DNA of 64,000 bases from Bradyrhizobium ottawaense (lineage in GTDB: Bacteria; Pseudomonadota; Alphaproteobacteria; Rhizobiales; Xanthobacteraceae): the NCBI RefSeq assembly GCF_900099825.1, contig NZ_LT629693.1:5777001-5841000 (forward strand), given 5' to 3'. The notes below the pieces were generated by a model, which did no database searches, was not told the DNA's origin, and worked only from the letters and a program-made list of their open reading frames with translations. Shown piece after piece: positions 38,222-46,515 of the stretch (the stretch's first letter is position 1; every line of letters starts with the position of its first letter). Position numbers and translations under genes: made by a program.

Positions 38222-39490
38222 ATGAACACCAGCAGCGCAAACCCTTCCGATCCAGCATTACGCAACCTTGACGCCTTGCTCCCCGATCTGGCCGACCTCT
38301 ACAAGGATGTGCATTCGCATCCCGAGTTGTCGATGCAAGAGACGCGCACGGCGGGACTGGCGGCGGACCGTCTTCGTGCGGCCGGCTACGAAGTCGCGAC
38401 AGGTGTCGGAAAGACCGGCGTGGTCGGCCTTCTCCGGAACGGCGACGGGCCGACCGTGATGCTGCGCGCCGACATGGACGCACTGCCCGTCGAGGAAGCG
38501 ACCGGCCTTCCCTATGCCAGCAAGATCACGGCGAAGGATCGCGACGGAAACGACGTCCCCGTCGGTCATATGTGCGGCCACGATATGCACGTGACCTGGC
38601 TCGTCGGCGCCACCAAATTGCTCGCCGACGCCCGGACGACGTGGCGCGGGACAATAATGGCGGTCTTTCAGCCCGGCGAGGAGACGGCGGAAGGCGCGCA
38701 GGCCATGATCGACGACGGGTTGTTCAAGCGCTTCCCGAAACCGGATGTGGTTCTTGGGCAGCATGTCATGGTGGGGCCGTCGGGCACGGTTGCCGGACGC
38801 GCAGGTGCAATCACCTCGGCGGCGGACAGCTTGCAGATTCGCCTGTTCGGCCGTGGCGCGCATGGGTCGATGCCGCAGGCGAGCATCGATCCGGTGGTGA
38901 TGGCGGCTGCGACGGTGCTGCGGCTGCAAACCATCGTTTCGCGCGAGGTCGCTGCTGCGGAGGCAGCCGTCGTAACCGTGGGCGTGCTGCAGGCGGGGAC
39001 GAAAGAAAACGTCATTCCGGACGAGGCCATCATCAAACTGAACGTGCGGACTTTCGACGCCGGCGTGCGGACGCGCGTATTGGATGCGATCGAGCGGATC
39101 GTTAATGCCGAGGCGGCAGCCTCCGGTGCCCCTCGCAAACCAGAGATCACGACGCTGGACCGTTATCCACTCAATGTAAACGACCGGGAGGCCAGCAAGC
39201 GGTTAGTTGAAGCGTTCCGAGGGCATTTTGGCGCCGAGCGCGTCCGAGAAACGGGGCCTGCCCCTGCCAGCGAGGACTTCGGATCGTTCGGTACCGAATG
39301 GCACGTGCCCTCGGTTTTCTGGTTCGTCGGCGGCACCGATCCGGAGACTTACGCAAAGGCAAAAGCGGCGAATAAGCTCAATGAACTTCCGGTAAATCAC
39401 AGCCCAAAGTTCGCACCCGTTCTTCACCCCACGTTGCGAACCGGCGTGGAAACACTGGTCGTCGCGACCCGCGCCTGGTTGCCGGCCTAA
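38222..39490 (+). CDS. M20D-type amidohydrolase (hippurate hydrolase-like)
   Basis: 422 residues. Metal and catalytic motifs: RADMDALPVEE, GHMCGHDMH, FQPGEETAEGA and GQHVMVGPSG. The lid domain carries GRGAHGSMPQASIDP, typical of M20 dimerisation domains. Members cut N-acyl amino acids, indole-3-acetyl amino acids or hippurate to release a carboxylate and an amino acid. The start at 38222 follows GGAG; three other Met codons lie just upstream. Seventeen bases separate it from the TRIC gene, so they likely share a message. Confidence 0.9.
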   Translation: MNTSSANPSDPALRNLDALLPDLADLYKDVHSHPELSMQETRTAGLAADRLRAAGYEVATGVGKTGVVGLLRNGDGPTVMLRADMDALPVEEATGLPYASKITAKDRDGNDVPVGHMCGHDMHVTWLVGATKLLADARTTWRGTIMAVFQPGEETAEGAQAMIDDGLFKRFPKPDVVLGQHVMVGPSGTVAGRAGAITSAADSLQIRLFGRGAHGSMPQASIDPVVMAAATVLRLQTIVSREVAAAEAAVVTVGVLQAGTKENVIPDEAIIKLNVRTFDAGVRTRVLDAIERIVNAEAAASGAPRKPEITTLDRYPLNVNDREASKRLVEAFRGHFGAERVRETGPAPASEDFGSFGTEWHVPSVFWFVGGTDPETYAKAKAANKLNELPVNHSPKFAPVLHPTLRTGVETLVVATRAWLPA

Positions 39491-39507
39491 CGTCGGAAAG
39501 CGGTATC

Positions 39508-40173
39508 ATGGAAAAGCTTCCGCTTGTGCTTGATCTGACGGGCACCTTCGTCTTCGCGCTTAGCGGAGCGTTGGCGGGAGTGAAGCGAGCCCTGGACTTG
39601 TTCGGCGTTCTGGTGCTGTCGTTCGCGGCGGCGAATTCGGGAGGCATCGCCCGAGACCTGCTGATCGGCGCCGTTCCTCCCGGCGCGGTCGACGACTGGC
39701 GCTATCTCGGCGTGTCGCTCTTCGCCGGCATCATCACTTTCTACTTCTCGTCCTTGATTGTGCGGATGTCGAACTCGGTCCTTCTTTTCGACGCGGCGGG
39801 TCTCGCGCTCTTCGCCGTCACGGGCTCATCGAAAGCGCTGGCCCACGGACTGAACCCGGTCATGGCGATAGTGCTCGGCATGGTGACCGGGATCGGCGGC
39901 GGCATGGTCCGTGATGTGCTGCTGGCAGAGATTCCGACAGTACTCCGTGCAGAACTATATGCCGTCGCGGCACTGGCAGCCGCAGCCATCGTTGTGGTCG
40001 GGCACATGCTGCAGTTACCCGTCGCCCCGGTGACGGCGGTAGCGCTGATTTCATGCTTCTCGCTCCGCGTCATGGCGATCAGGCACGGATGGCGGCTTCC
40101 GGTTGCGAAAATCAGGGATCAACACGATTCGGGTATCGCAAAGGAAGATTCGAAGGATGCCGAGAGATCCTAG
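39508..40173 (+). CDS. TRIC / UPF0126 family membrane channel
   Basis: 221 residues, seven predicted helices built from two inverted UPF0126 repeats (LDLTGTFVFALSGALAGVKR and LLFDAAGLALFAVTGSSKA). GGIARDLLIGAVPP and GGGMVRDVLLAEIPT are the paired Gly-rich turns that line the pore. Prokaryotic TRIC homologues conduct monovalent cations and some act as amino-acid (glycine-like) transporters. Placement straight after an amidohydrolase would fit export or uptake of a released amino acid, but this is inference. Confidence 0.9.
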   Translation: MEKLPLVLDLTGTFVFALSGALAGVKRALDLFGVLVLSFAAANSGGIARDLLIGAVPPGAVDDWRYLGVSLFAGIITFYFSSLIVRMSNSVLLFDAAGLALFAVTGSSKALAHGLNPVMAIVLGMVTGIGGGMVRDVLLAEIPTVLRAELYAVAALAAAAIVVVGHMLQLPVAPVTAVALISCFSLRVMAIRHGWRLPVAKIRDQHDSGIAKEDSKDAERS

Positions 40174-40244
40174 ACACCGGATGCACTAGATGACGGTCGT
40201 TTGACGACGGTTGCCGCGGAGTTCAGGACCCAGCGGAGGCAAGA

Positions 40245-41474
40245 TTGACAAAAACAGTCATCGTATGCGGAAAGTTGTTCGACGGCCTGAGCGACGCGAT
40301 ACTCGGCCCGACGGAAGTCTTGATAGAAGACGACGCTGTCGCAGACGTATCGAGCTCGGTCGGCCGTCCGAGTGGCGCGAAAGTCCTCGATCTGAGTGAC
40401 CGCACCGTTTCTCCCGGATTCATCGACACTCACGTTCATCTCTGCGTCGACGGCTTGAATCTGGCGCGGCAAACGCTGCAGTGCTCACCTGCCAAAGCAC
40501 TTGCAGGACTTCACTACGCCCAGCAATATATGCGCTACGGCTTCACGACGCTTCGCGACATGGGCACGCTGGATCCGGAATGGCCAACCGTCAACCTGCG
40601 CGACGCCATCGACAGCGGCATGGCTCGCGGACCGCGTCTGATCGTTGCTCCCCACATGATCAGCGCGACAGCAGGTCACGGCGACATGCAGGGCATGTTC
40701 CCGTGCCGATGCCATATGGGACTGTCCAGGGTTGCGGACTCACCGGCGAAAATTCGCGAGCTGGTCCGTATGGAGCACGCATTCGGCGGCAACTGGATCA
40801 AGACCATGAACACCGGCGGATATATGAGCGCTGGCGACGATCCGGCCAGAGTGACCTGGTTCGAAGATGAAATGCAGGCTCTCGGACAAACCGCGCAGCA
40901 GCTTGGCCTGCCGCTGGCGGTTCATACCGGAGCCGCAGAGGGATGCAAGCAGGCATTGCGCGCCGGCGCACGCAGCCTCGAGCACTGTTACCTCATCGAC
41001 GACGAGGGCGTCGCGATGGCGGAGAAAGCGAGAGCGTTTCTCGTTCCCACCATGCAAATGACGCGTGAGGACAAGGCGCTTCTTGTGGCCGGAACGCTTC
41101 CCGAGCATGCGGTCTGGAAATTCCGCCGCGACGTCGCCGCGATCGAGGACGCGCAGAAACGCATCGCACGAAGCAAGGCGAAAGTAGCCTACGGAACGGA
41201 CTGCGGCATGTTCCCGTTCAGCGAAGGCGTTCTCGAGTTTCAGGCGATGGTGGCGGCGGGTCTCGCTCCCGCGCGTGCGCTGAAGGCGGGCACAAGCGTC
41301 GCGGCGGAACTGTTGCAGCGAGATGATCTCGGTGCAATTGCGCCGGGCCGGCAGGCCGACATCGTCGCGATGCCGGGAGATCCTTTAGAGGATATTGCCG
41401 CTACGACGAAGGTGGACTTCGTCATGAAGGGCGGCCGGATCTACCGGCATGGACCTCTAGATATACTCCAGTGA
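40245..41474 (+). CDS. Amidohydrolase (imidazolonepropionase-like)
   Basis: 409 residues from a TTG preceded by GGAGG at 40234. Metal ligands appear in DTHVHLCVDG, the lysine region in GGNWIKTMNTGGYMS, a further His in LAVHTGAAEG and SLEHCYLIDDEG, and the Asp in VAYGTDCGMFPF. The C-terminal DLGAIAPGRQADIVAMPGDP is typical of the amidohydrolase superfamily. This subgroup includes Xaa-Arg/Pro dipeptidases and carboxypeptidases as well as imidazolonepropionases. Next to an M20D enzyme, a second step in cleaving N-substituted amino acids is likely. There is no signal peptide. Confidence 0.88.
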   Translation: MTKTVIVCGKLFDGLSDAILGPTEVLIEDDAVADVSSSVGRPSGAKVLDLSDRTVSPGFIDTHVHLCVDGLNLARQTLQCSPAKALAGLHYAQQYMRYGFTTLRDMGTLDPEWPTVNLRDAIDSGMARGPRLIVAPHMISATAGHGDMQGMFPCRCHMGLSRVADSPAKIRELVRMEHAFGGNWIKTMNTGGYMSAGDDPARVTWFEDEMQALGQTAQQLGLPLAVHTGAAEGCKQALRAGARSLEHCYLIDDEGVAMAEKARAFLVPTMQMTREDKALLVAGTLPEHAVWKFRRDVAAIEDAQKRIARSKAKVAYGTDCGMFPFSEGVLEFQAMVAAGLAPARALKAGTSVAAELLQRDDLGAIAPGRQADIVAMPGDPLEDIAATTKVDFVMKGGRIYRHGPLDILQ

Positions 41475-41499
41475 GGAGCCCTTCCGCGCGGAGGATCCG

Positions 41500-43032
41500 A
41501 TGGTTGCTCCCGACGTCGGTTCGCCTCTCGCCGTCCAGGAATTCACTTCGACAAAGACGAAGAATGTCCAAATGACCGATGCGACCTTGAGCCTTACCGC
41601 CGCACCAACCTACGAAGGTACGAACCGGTTGATCCTGGGAATTGTCCTGGCGGTCGTTACCTTCTGGCTCTTTGCCCAGACGACCTTGAACGTCGCGCCG
41701 ACGATGCGTGACGACCTGCACATCACCAACAGCGAGAGCAATATTGCGGTCAGCATCACCGCACTGTTTTCGGGTATATTTATCGTCGTCGCCGGCGGAC
41801 TGGCCGATCAATTTGGCCGGGTGAAGCTGACCTATATCGGCCTTGCCTTGAGTATCCTGGGTTCGCTTCTGATCGCGCTCTCGCCACCCGGAACCGCGAT
41901 GTTTCTGATGGCGGGGCGCGTCATTCAAGGCATCTCCGCCGCCTGCATTATGCCGGCGACGTTGGCGTTGATGAAAGCCTATTTCGATGACAAGGAACGC
42001 CAGCGGGCATTGAGTTTCTGGTCCATCGGCTCCTGGGGCGGCTCTGGTGTGTGTGCGCTGTTTGGCGGCCTCGTTGCGTCGACGATGGGGTGGCGCTGGA
42101 TCTTTTGGATGTCGATCGCTGTCGCGATCGCGAGCTTTCTCCTGATCAGGGGTACTCCGGAGAGCAAGGTCGAAACGGTGGAACGGAAGCCTTTCGACTG
42201 GTTCGGATTGGTCACATTCATCATCGCCATGGTGGCAGTGAACGTCGTGATCGGACAAGGCTCGGCACTCGGTTGGGTGAGCCCGACGGTACTCCTCCTG
42301 ACCGCCCTGTTCATCGTCGCAGCCGCCGTTTTCCTCAGGACTGAAACCAGGAGCGGATCCGGCTTCGTCGACCTCGCGCTGTTCAGCAACATAACGTACA
42401 GCGGCGCGACATTGTCGAACTTCCTGCTCAACGGCGCAGCTGGGACCTTGCTGGTGACATTGACCTTGGTTCAGCAGGAGGCCGGCTTGTCCTCGCTGCA
42501 ATCGGGTCTGTTGACCGCCGGTTACCTGATCGCCATCCTGTCCACGATCCGGGTCGGCGAAAAACTCCTGCAGAAGATGGGGCCGCGAAGTCCGATGCTG
42601 ATCGGTTGCTGGGTCACCGCGGTGGGGATTCTGCTGACGACCTTTACCTTCCTGCTGGCGCGCCAATATCTTGTCGCGGCATTCATTGGATTCACGCTGT
42701 TCGGCATCGGACTGGGCCTCTACGCAACGCCGTCCACCGACGCGGCTCTGTCCAACGTTCCGCAGGACAAGGCGGGATCGGCCTCCGGCATCTACAAGAT
42801 GGCCTCATCGCTCGGCGCCGCCTTCGGGGTCGCCATTTCCGCGGCGATCTTCACTAGCCTGAGCCATTTGCAAGACCTCGGCCCCATTGCGGATATCGCA
42901 ACGGGAAGGACCGACAACGTTAACGTCCGCTCCGCCGCCAGCATGGCGCTGATGTTCAACGTCGTGATGGTCGTCATCGCCATCGTCGCGATCGCGATGA
43001 CCGTTCCGAAAAGTCGTCATTCATCGTTATGA
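41500..43032 (+). CDS. 14-TM MFS transporter (DHA2 type)
   Basis: 510 residues, about 14 transmembrane helices, drug/proton antiporter 2 group. The loop motif ADQFGRVKLTYIG and RVIQGISAACIMPATLALMK (motif C-like) are clear. The start at 41500 follows GGAGG by 7 bases; Met41572 is an alternative with no site. It follows the amidohydrolase by 25 bp, so it may move the substrate or product of that pathway rather than act as a drug pump. Confidence 0.88.
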   Translation: MVAPDVGSPLAVQEFTSTKTKNVQMTDATLSLTAAPTYEGTNRLILGIVLAVVTFWLFAQTTLNVAPTMRDDLHITNSESNIAVSITALFSGIFIVVAGGLADQFGRVKLTYIGLALSILGSLLIALSPPGTAMFLMAGRVIQGISAACIMPATLALMKAYFDDKERQRALSFWSIGSWGGSGVCALFGGLVASTMGWRWIFWMSIAVAIASFLLIRGTPESKVETVERKPFDWFGLVTFIIAMVAVNVVIGQGSALGWVSPTVLLLTALFIVAAAVFLRTETRSGSGFVDLALFSNITYSGATLSNFLLNGAAGTLLVTLTLVQQEAGLSSLQSGLLTAGYLIAILSTIRVGEKLLQKMGPRSPMLIGCWVTAVGILLTTFTFLLARQYLVAAFIGFTLFGIGLGLYATPSTDAALSNVPQDKAGSASGIYKMASSLGAAFGVAISAAIFTSLSHLQDLGPIADIATGRTDNVNVRSAASMALMFNVVMVVIAIVAIAMTVPKSRHSSL

Positions 43033-43080
43033 AATTCTAGCCATAGCACAGGTTGGTCGAATCAACTGACGGAGTTTGCC

Positions 43081-43238
43081 GTGAAGGCTTGCATCACGCG
43101 GAGATCGGCCCTGGCTGTCTTGGCGGGCGGGTCTCTCTCATCGCGACGGCGCGCGCGCAGCAGGGGTCCGGGACAACCAAAGGGGAGCCGGTCCTCATCA
43201 ACAACGTCAGGGTCTTCGACGGGATCGAGGATGAGTAA
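43081..43238 (+). pseudogene. N-terminal stub of secreted amidohydrolase
   Basis: A GTG start gives a signal-like MKACITRRSALAVLAGGSL. After one base shift the frame continues IATARAQQGSGTTKGEPVL and INNVRVFDGIEDE, then stops. KGEPVLINNVRVFDG is the usual first strand of metal-dependent amidohydrolases. So a frameshift sits in the signal region and everything after ~50 codons is deleted. It follows the MFS gene and ends the catabolic cluster. Confidence 0.65.
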
Positions 43239-43445
43239 CCTCGGCAAACGTCTTGGTCGCCTTTCCAATATGCCAGCAAGGATCAACCGCTTCAAATCAA
43301 TGCCCCTTAGCATTGCTCTTGGGGGCAATGCGGCACGCAGCCGTCGCAGTGGGCCAGTGCGTACCGGAGCGCACAGTGACTAAGCGCGCCCGAGCGGCTT
43401 TGTGAGGTGGAGCAAACCCGATGCGGAAGTCACGCCACTTCCGAG

Positions 43446-43535
43446 TCTGGCACCTTTGAGACATGCGCGACGAGCGCCGAGAATGTCCGGAGTTGAGGGC
43501 GGACCGGAAGTGACGTGCGGAGCGTCAAACCGACG
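43446..43535 (+). repeat. Dispersed intergenic repeat, copy a
   Basis: The order is CTGGCACCTTTGAGACATG, GAGAATGTCCGGAGTT, GGACCGGAAGTGACGT. The same order occurs at 47872, 48551 (split by an intron), 51484 and 57215. A neat hairpin TGACCG-GAAG-CGGTCA follows at 43540. The rest of 43239-43864 has no gene. Confidence 0.7.
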
Positions 43536-43864
43536 CTATTGACCGGAAGCGGTCACGCTAATGCCTCGATGTAATTTCACTTAAGCCCACTCGTAAATCT
43601 CTCTTGCTTGAGCAACACATCTATCGCTTCGATGATTCGAATTTGTGGATTTGCTTTGCAATATACGATCACTTCATGCTCAAGCTCTTTCAGGAACGCC
43701 CGGCGCACCGGACGCCCCAAAGTGCCACGCCCAACACCCGCGTTGCCGCGACCTAAATTGCTGAACTTGACGCACGCGACTTGAGAACCGTTCAGACTGT
43801 GCTATACTTTTGTCTTGACGCGTCGCCACCTTGGAATTCCGTGTTCACGATCCAGGGGAGCACT

Positions 43865-44683
43865 ATGGTCGCCAAAGAAATCCGACTGAACGCCAACGGT
43901 ATCGGTAAGATAGCCCCCGGCGCTGATAGTGCCGGGGAGGGAATGCCCGGCTCATCGCGCTCTGATCCCGGCATGCGCCGCCGCGAATTACTCATAACCA
44001 CCGCCATGACTTTGGTGTTCTCGGCGACCTCCGTCCGGGCGCTAGTCGTCAAGGGCAGTTTGCCGTGGGCAACAAATGCCGGCACTCCACCAACAGCGGT
44101 GCACCCTGGACCATGGGTGTATTTCACTCCGGAGGAAGGCGCTGCGATCGAAGCGCTCGTCGACCGGCTGATCCCCCCGGACCCGCAGACGCCGGGGGGC
44201 AAGGATGTCGGCTGTGCGGTCTTCATTGACCGACAACTTGCGGGATCCTATGGCCGCGCTGAGGGGCTCTACATGGACGGGCCCTTTGCCGACGGAACGC
44301 CGCAGCAGGGCGATCAGTCTCCATTGACCCCCGCAGCGCGGTACCGCCAGGCGTTGGCCGCATTGGACAAATATTGTCGCGCCACCTACTCGGCAAAATC
44401 TTTCGTCCAGCTTTCCGATGACGAGAAGGACAAGGTCATCTTCGCGCTGGAGAAAGGTCAGGTGCAGCTGGAAGGAACGAGCGGTCGGACGTTCTTCGAG
44501 TATCTGCTGCAGAACACGCGGGAGGGGTTCTTCTCAGACCCCGTTTACGGCGGCAACCGCGACATGGTCGGCTGGAAGATGATCGGATTTCCCGGCGCGC
44601 GCTATGATTACCGTGACTGGGTGGAGCGGCACAACGAGCGGTATCCGCTGCCACCCGTCGGCATTGCGGGCCGACCCGAATAG
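43865..44683 (+). CDS. Membrane dehydrogenase small subunit (gluconate 2-DH subunit 3 type)
   Basis: 272 residues from the Met at 43865, with GGGGAG just upstream. A Tat-type signal, GMRRRELLITTAMTLVFSAT, lies unusually far in (residues ~36-55). The mature part is the subunit 3 fold (PGPWVYFTPEEGAAIEALVD; GFFSDPVYGGNRDMVGWKMI). The subunit helps export and assemble the FAD subunit, which lacks its own signal and is thought to travel as a folded complex. The next two genes supply that FAD subunit and a triheme cytochrome c. Substrate unknown: relatives oxidise gluconate, 2-ketogluconate, sorbitol or fructose. Confidence 0.87.
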   Translation: MVAKEIRLNANGIGKIAPGADSAGEGMPGSSRSDPGMRRRELLITTAMTLVFSATSVRALVVKGSLPWATNAGTPPTAVHPGPWVYFTPEEGAAIEALVDRLIPPDPQTPGGKDVGCAVFIDRQLAGSYGRAEGLYMDGPFADGTPQQGDQSPLTPAARYRQALAALDKYCRATYSAKSFVQLSDDEKDKVIFALEKGQVQLEGTSGRTFFEYLLQNTREGFFSDPVYGGNRDMVGWKMIGFPGARYDYRDWVERHNERYPLPPVGIAGRPE

Positions 44684-44724
44684 GCGCCAAAGGCGCAATA
44701 AGTCTCGTCCGGAGTATCGGGAAT

Positions 44725-46491
44725 ATGACGCGCAAATTGCCAGCAACTGATGTGGTGATTGTCGGGCTGGGCTGGACGGGCTCCATCCTGGCGCATGAGC
44801 TGACTGGTGCCGGATTGAACGTGGTGGCGATCGAACGCGGCCCGTGGCGCGACACGGCGACCGATTTCCCGCCGGCCTATGCGCAAGATGAGCTGCGCTA
44901 CCGCATCCGCCACGATCTGTTCCTGCGGCCGGAGCAGCTGACGATGACTTTCCGTAACAACGCTAATCAGACGGCGCTGCCGATCCGTAGCTGGGGATCC
45001 TTCATGCCGCCCAATGGCGTTGGCGGCGGCGGCGTGCATTGGAATGCCGAGACGTGGCGCTTCCTGCCCAGCGACTTCGAGCTGAGAACGCATCTGGTGC
45101 GGCGCTATGGCGAAAAATTCCTGCCCGAGGACATGACGATCCAGGACTGGGGGATTACCTATGACGACCTCGAGCCCCATTACGACAAATTCGAGTATCT
45201 GTGCGGCACGTCCGGCAAAGCCGGAAACATAAAGGGGCGGATAGAGGCGGGCGGCAATCCTTTCGAGGGAGCCCGCTCCCGCGAATATCCGACGCCGCCG
45301 CAGAAGCAGCCATACGGCCCGACGCTGTTCGCACAGGCCGCTCAGGAGATGGGCTACAAGCCCTTCCCGCAACCTTCCGGGAATCTCTCACAGGCATATA
45401 CGAACCCGCTCGGCGTCACGATAGGCCCTTGTACCTATTGCGGCTTCTGCGAATGGTTCGGCTGCGGCAACTACTCGAAGGCTAGTCCGCAGACCACGAT
45501 CCTGCCGGCACTCATCCGCCGCCCTAACTTCGAGGCGCGCACGCAGTGCGAGGTGTCGAAGATCAACCTGGATAAATCAGGAAAACGCGCCACCGGCGTC
45601 ACCTATGTCGACACCAGTGGCAACGAATGGGAGCAGCCCGCCGACCTCGTGCTGCTCTGCGCCTTCCAGTTGTTCAACGTGCACCTGCTGCTGCACTCGG
45701 GAATCGGCAAGCCCTACGATCCGCGCGCGGGCGAGGGCGTGATCGGGAGAAACTATTCCTACCAAGTCACATCCAGCGTAGACGCGTTCTTCGACGACAA
45801 GATCTTCAATCCCTTCATCGCGTCGGGCTCGATCGGAATGTGCATCGACGAGTTCAACGGCGACAATTTCGATCACGGACCGCATGGCTTCGTCGGGGGC
45901 GGCTATATGGGCGCGGTGCAGACCAATGGCCGACCGATCCAGACTGCGAGGACACCACAGGCAACGCCGAGATGGGGCGCCGAGTGGAAGAAGGCGGTGG
46001 CGAAGAGCTACTTGAGCAGCTATGAGGCCGTCACGCATGGCGGCTGCTATAGTTATCGCGACGTGTATCTCGACCTCGATCCGACCTACACGGATCGCTT
46101 CGGCCGCAAGTTGATGCGCCTGACGTTCGATTTCCACGAGAACGAGCTTAAGATGTCGACATACCTGACGGACCGGCTGGCTGAGGTCGTGCAGAAGATG
46201 GGACCGCGGCAGTTTGAGAAGCACCCGCGTCGCGGTCATTACGACGTCACCGTGTACCAGACAACGCACACCTGCGGGGGCGCCATTATGGGTGTCGAGC
46301 CCAAGACCAGCGCGCTCAATCGCTATTTGCAGAGCTGGGACGTGCCCAACTTGTTCGTCATGGGTGCCACGGCCTTCCCGCAGAACCCCGGATATAATCC
46401 CACGGATACTGTGGGCGCGCTCGCCTATTGGGCGGCAGACGCGATCGTAAACCACTACCTGAAGAGTCCCGGCCCGCTCGTGCAGATTTGA
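44725..46491 (+). CDS. GMC oxidoreductase, FAD subunit of membrane dehydrogenase
   Basis: 588 residues. The FAD motif is DVVIVGLGWTGSILAHEL (residues ~8-25), followed by the ADP-binding VVAIERGPW. A cysteine cluster CTYCGFCEWFGCGNYSK (~236-252) may hold an iron-sulfur or structural site, as in fructose and gluconate dehydrogenases of this type. The C-terminal GMC His/Asn region reads HTCGGAIMGVEP and NPGYNPTDTVGALAYW. No signal peptide, in keeping with piggy-back export by subunit 3. It oxidises a polyol, sugar or sugar acid and hands electrons to the cytochrome subunit. Confidence 0.9.
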   Translation: MTRKLPATDVVIVGLGWTGSILAHELTGAGLNVVAIERGPWRDTATDFPPAYAQDELRYRIRHDLFLRPEQLTMTFRNNANQTALPIRSWGSFMPPNGVGGGGVHWNAETWRFLPSDFELRTHLVRRYGEKFLPEDMTIQDWGITYDDLEPHYDKFEYLCGTSGKAGNIKGRIEAGGNPFEGARSREYPTPPQKQPYGPTLFAQAAQEMGYKPFPQPSGNLSQAYTNPLGVTIGPCTYCGFCEWFGCGNYSKASPQTTILPALIRRPNFEARTQCEVSKINLDKSGKRATGVTYVDTSGNEWEQPADLVLLCAFQLFNVHLLLHSGIGKPYDPRAGEGVIGRNYSYQVTSSVDAFFDDKIFNPFIASGSIGMCIDEFNGDNFDHGPHGFVGGGYMGAVQTNGRPIQTARTPQATPRWGAEWKKAVAKSYLSSYEAVTHGGCYSYRDVYLDLDPTYTDRFGRKLMRLTFDFHENELKMSTYLTDRLAEVVQKMGPRQFEKHPRRGHYDVTVYQTTHTCGGAIMGVEPKTSALNRYLQSWDVPNLFVMGATAFPQNPGYNPTDTVGALAYWAADAIVNHYLKSPGPLVQI

Positions 46492-46515
46492 CAGCCAGCA
46501 CCCCGAGGTATTGGC

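Noticed and set aside
41422..42666. A 414-codon minus-strand frame opposite the MFS pump
   Set aside because: Its composition (runs of Gln, Arg and His) is that of a shadow of a membrane protein, not a real protein.
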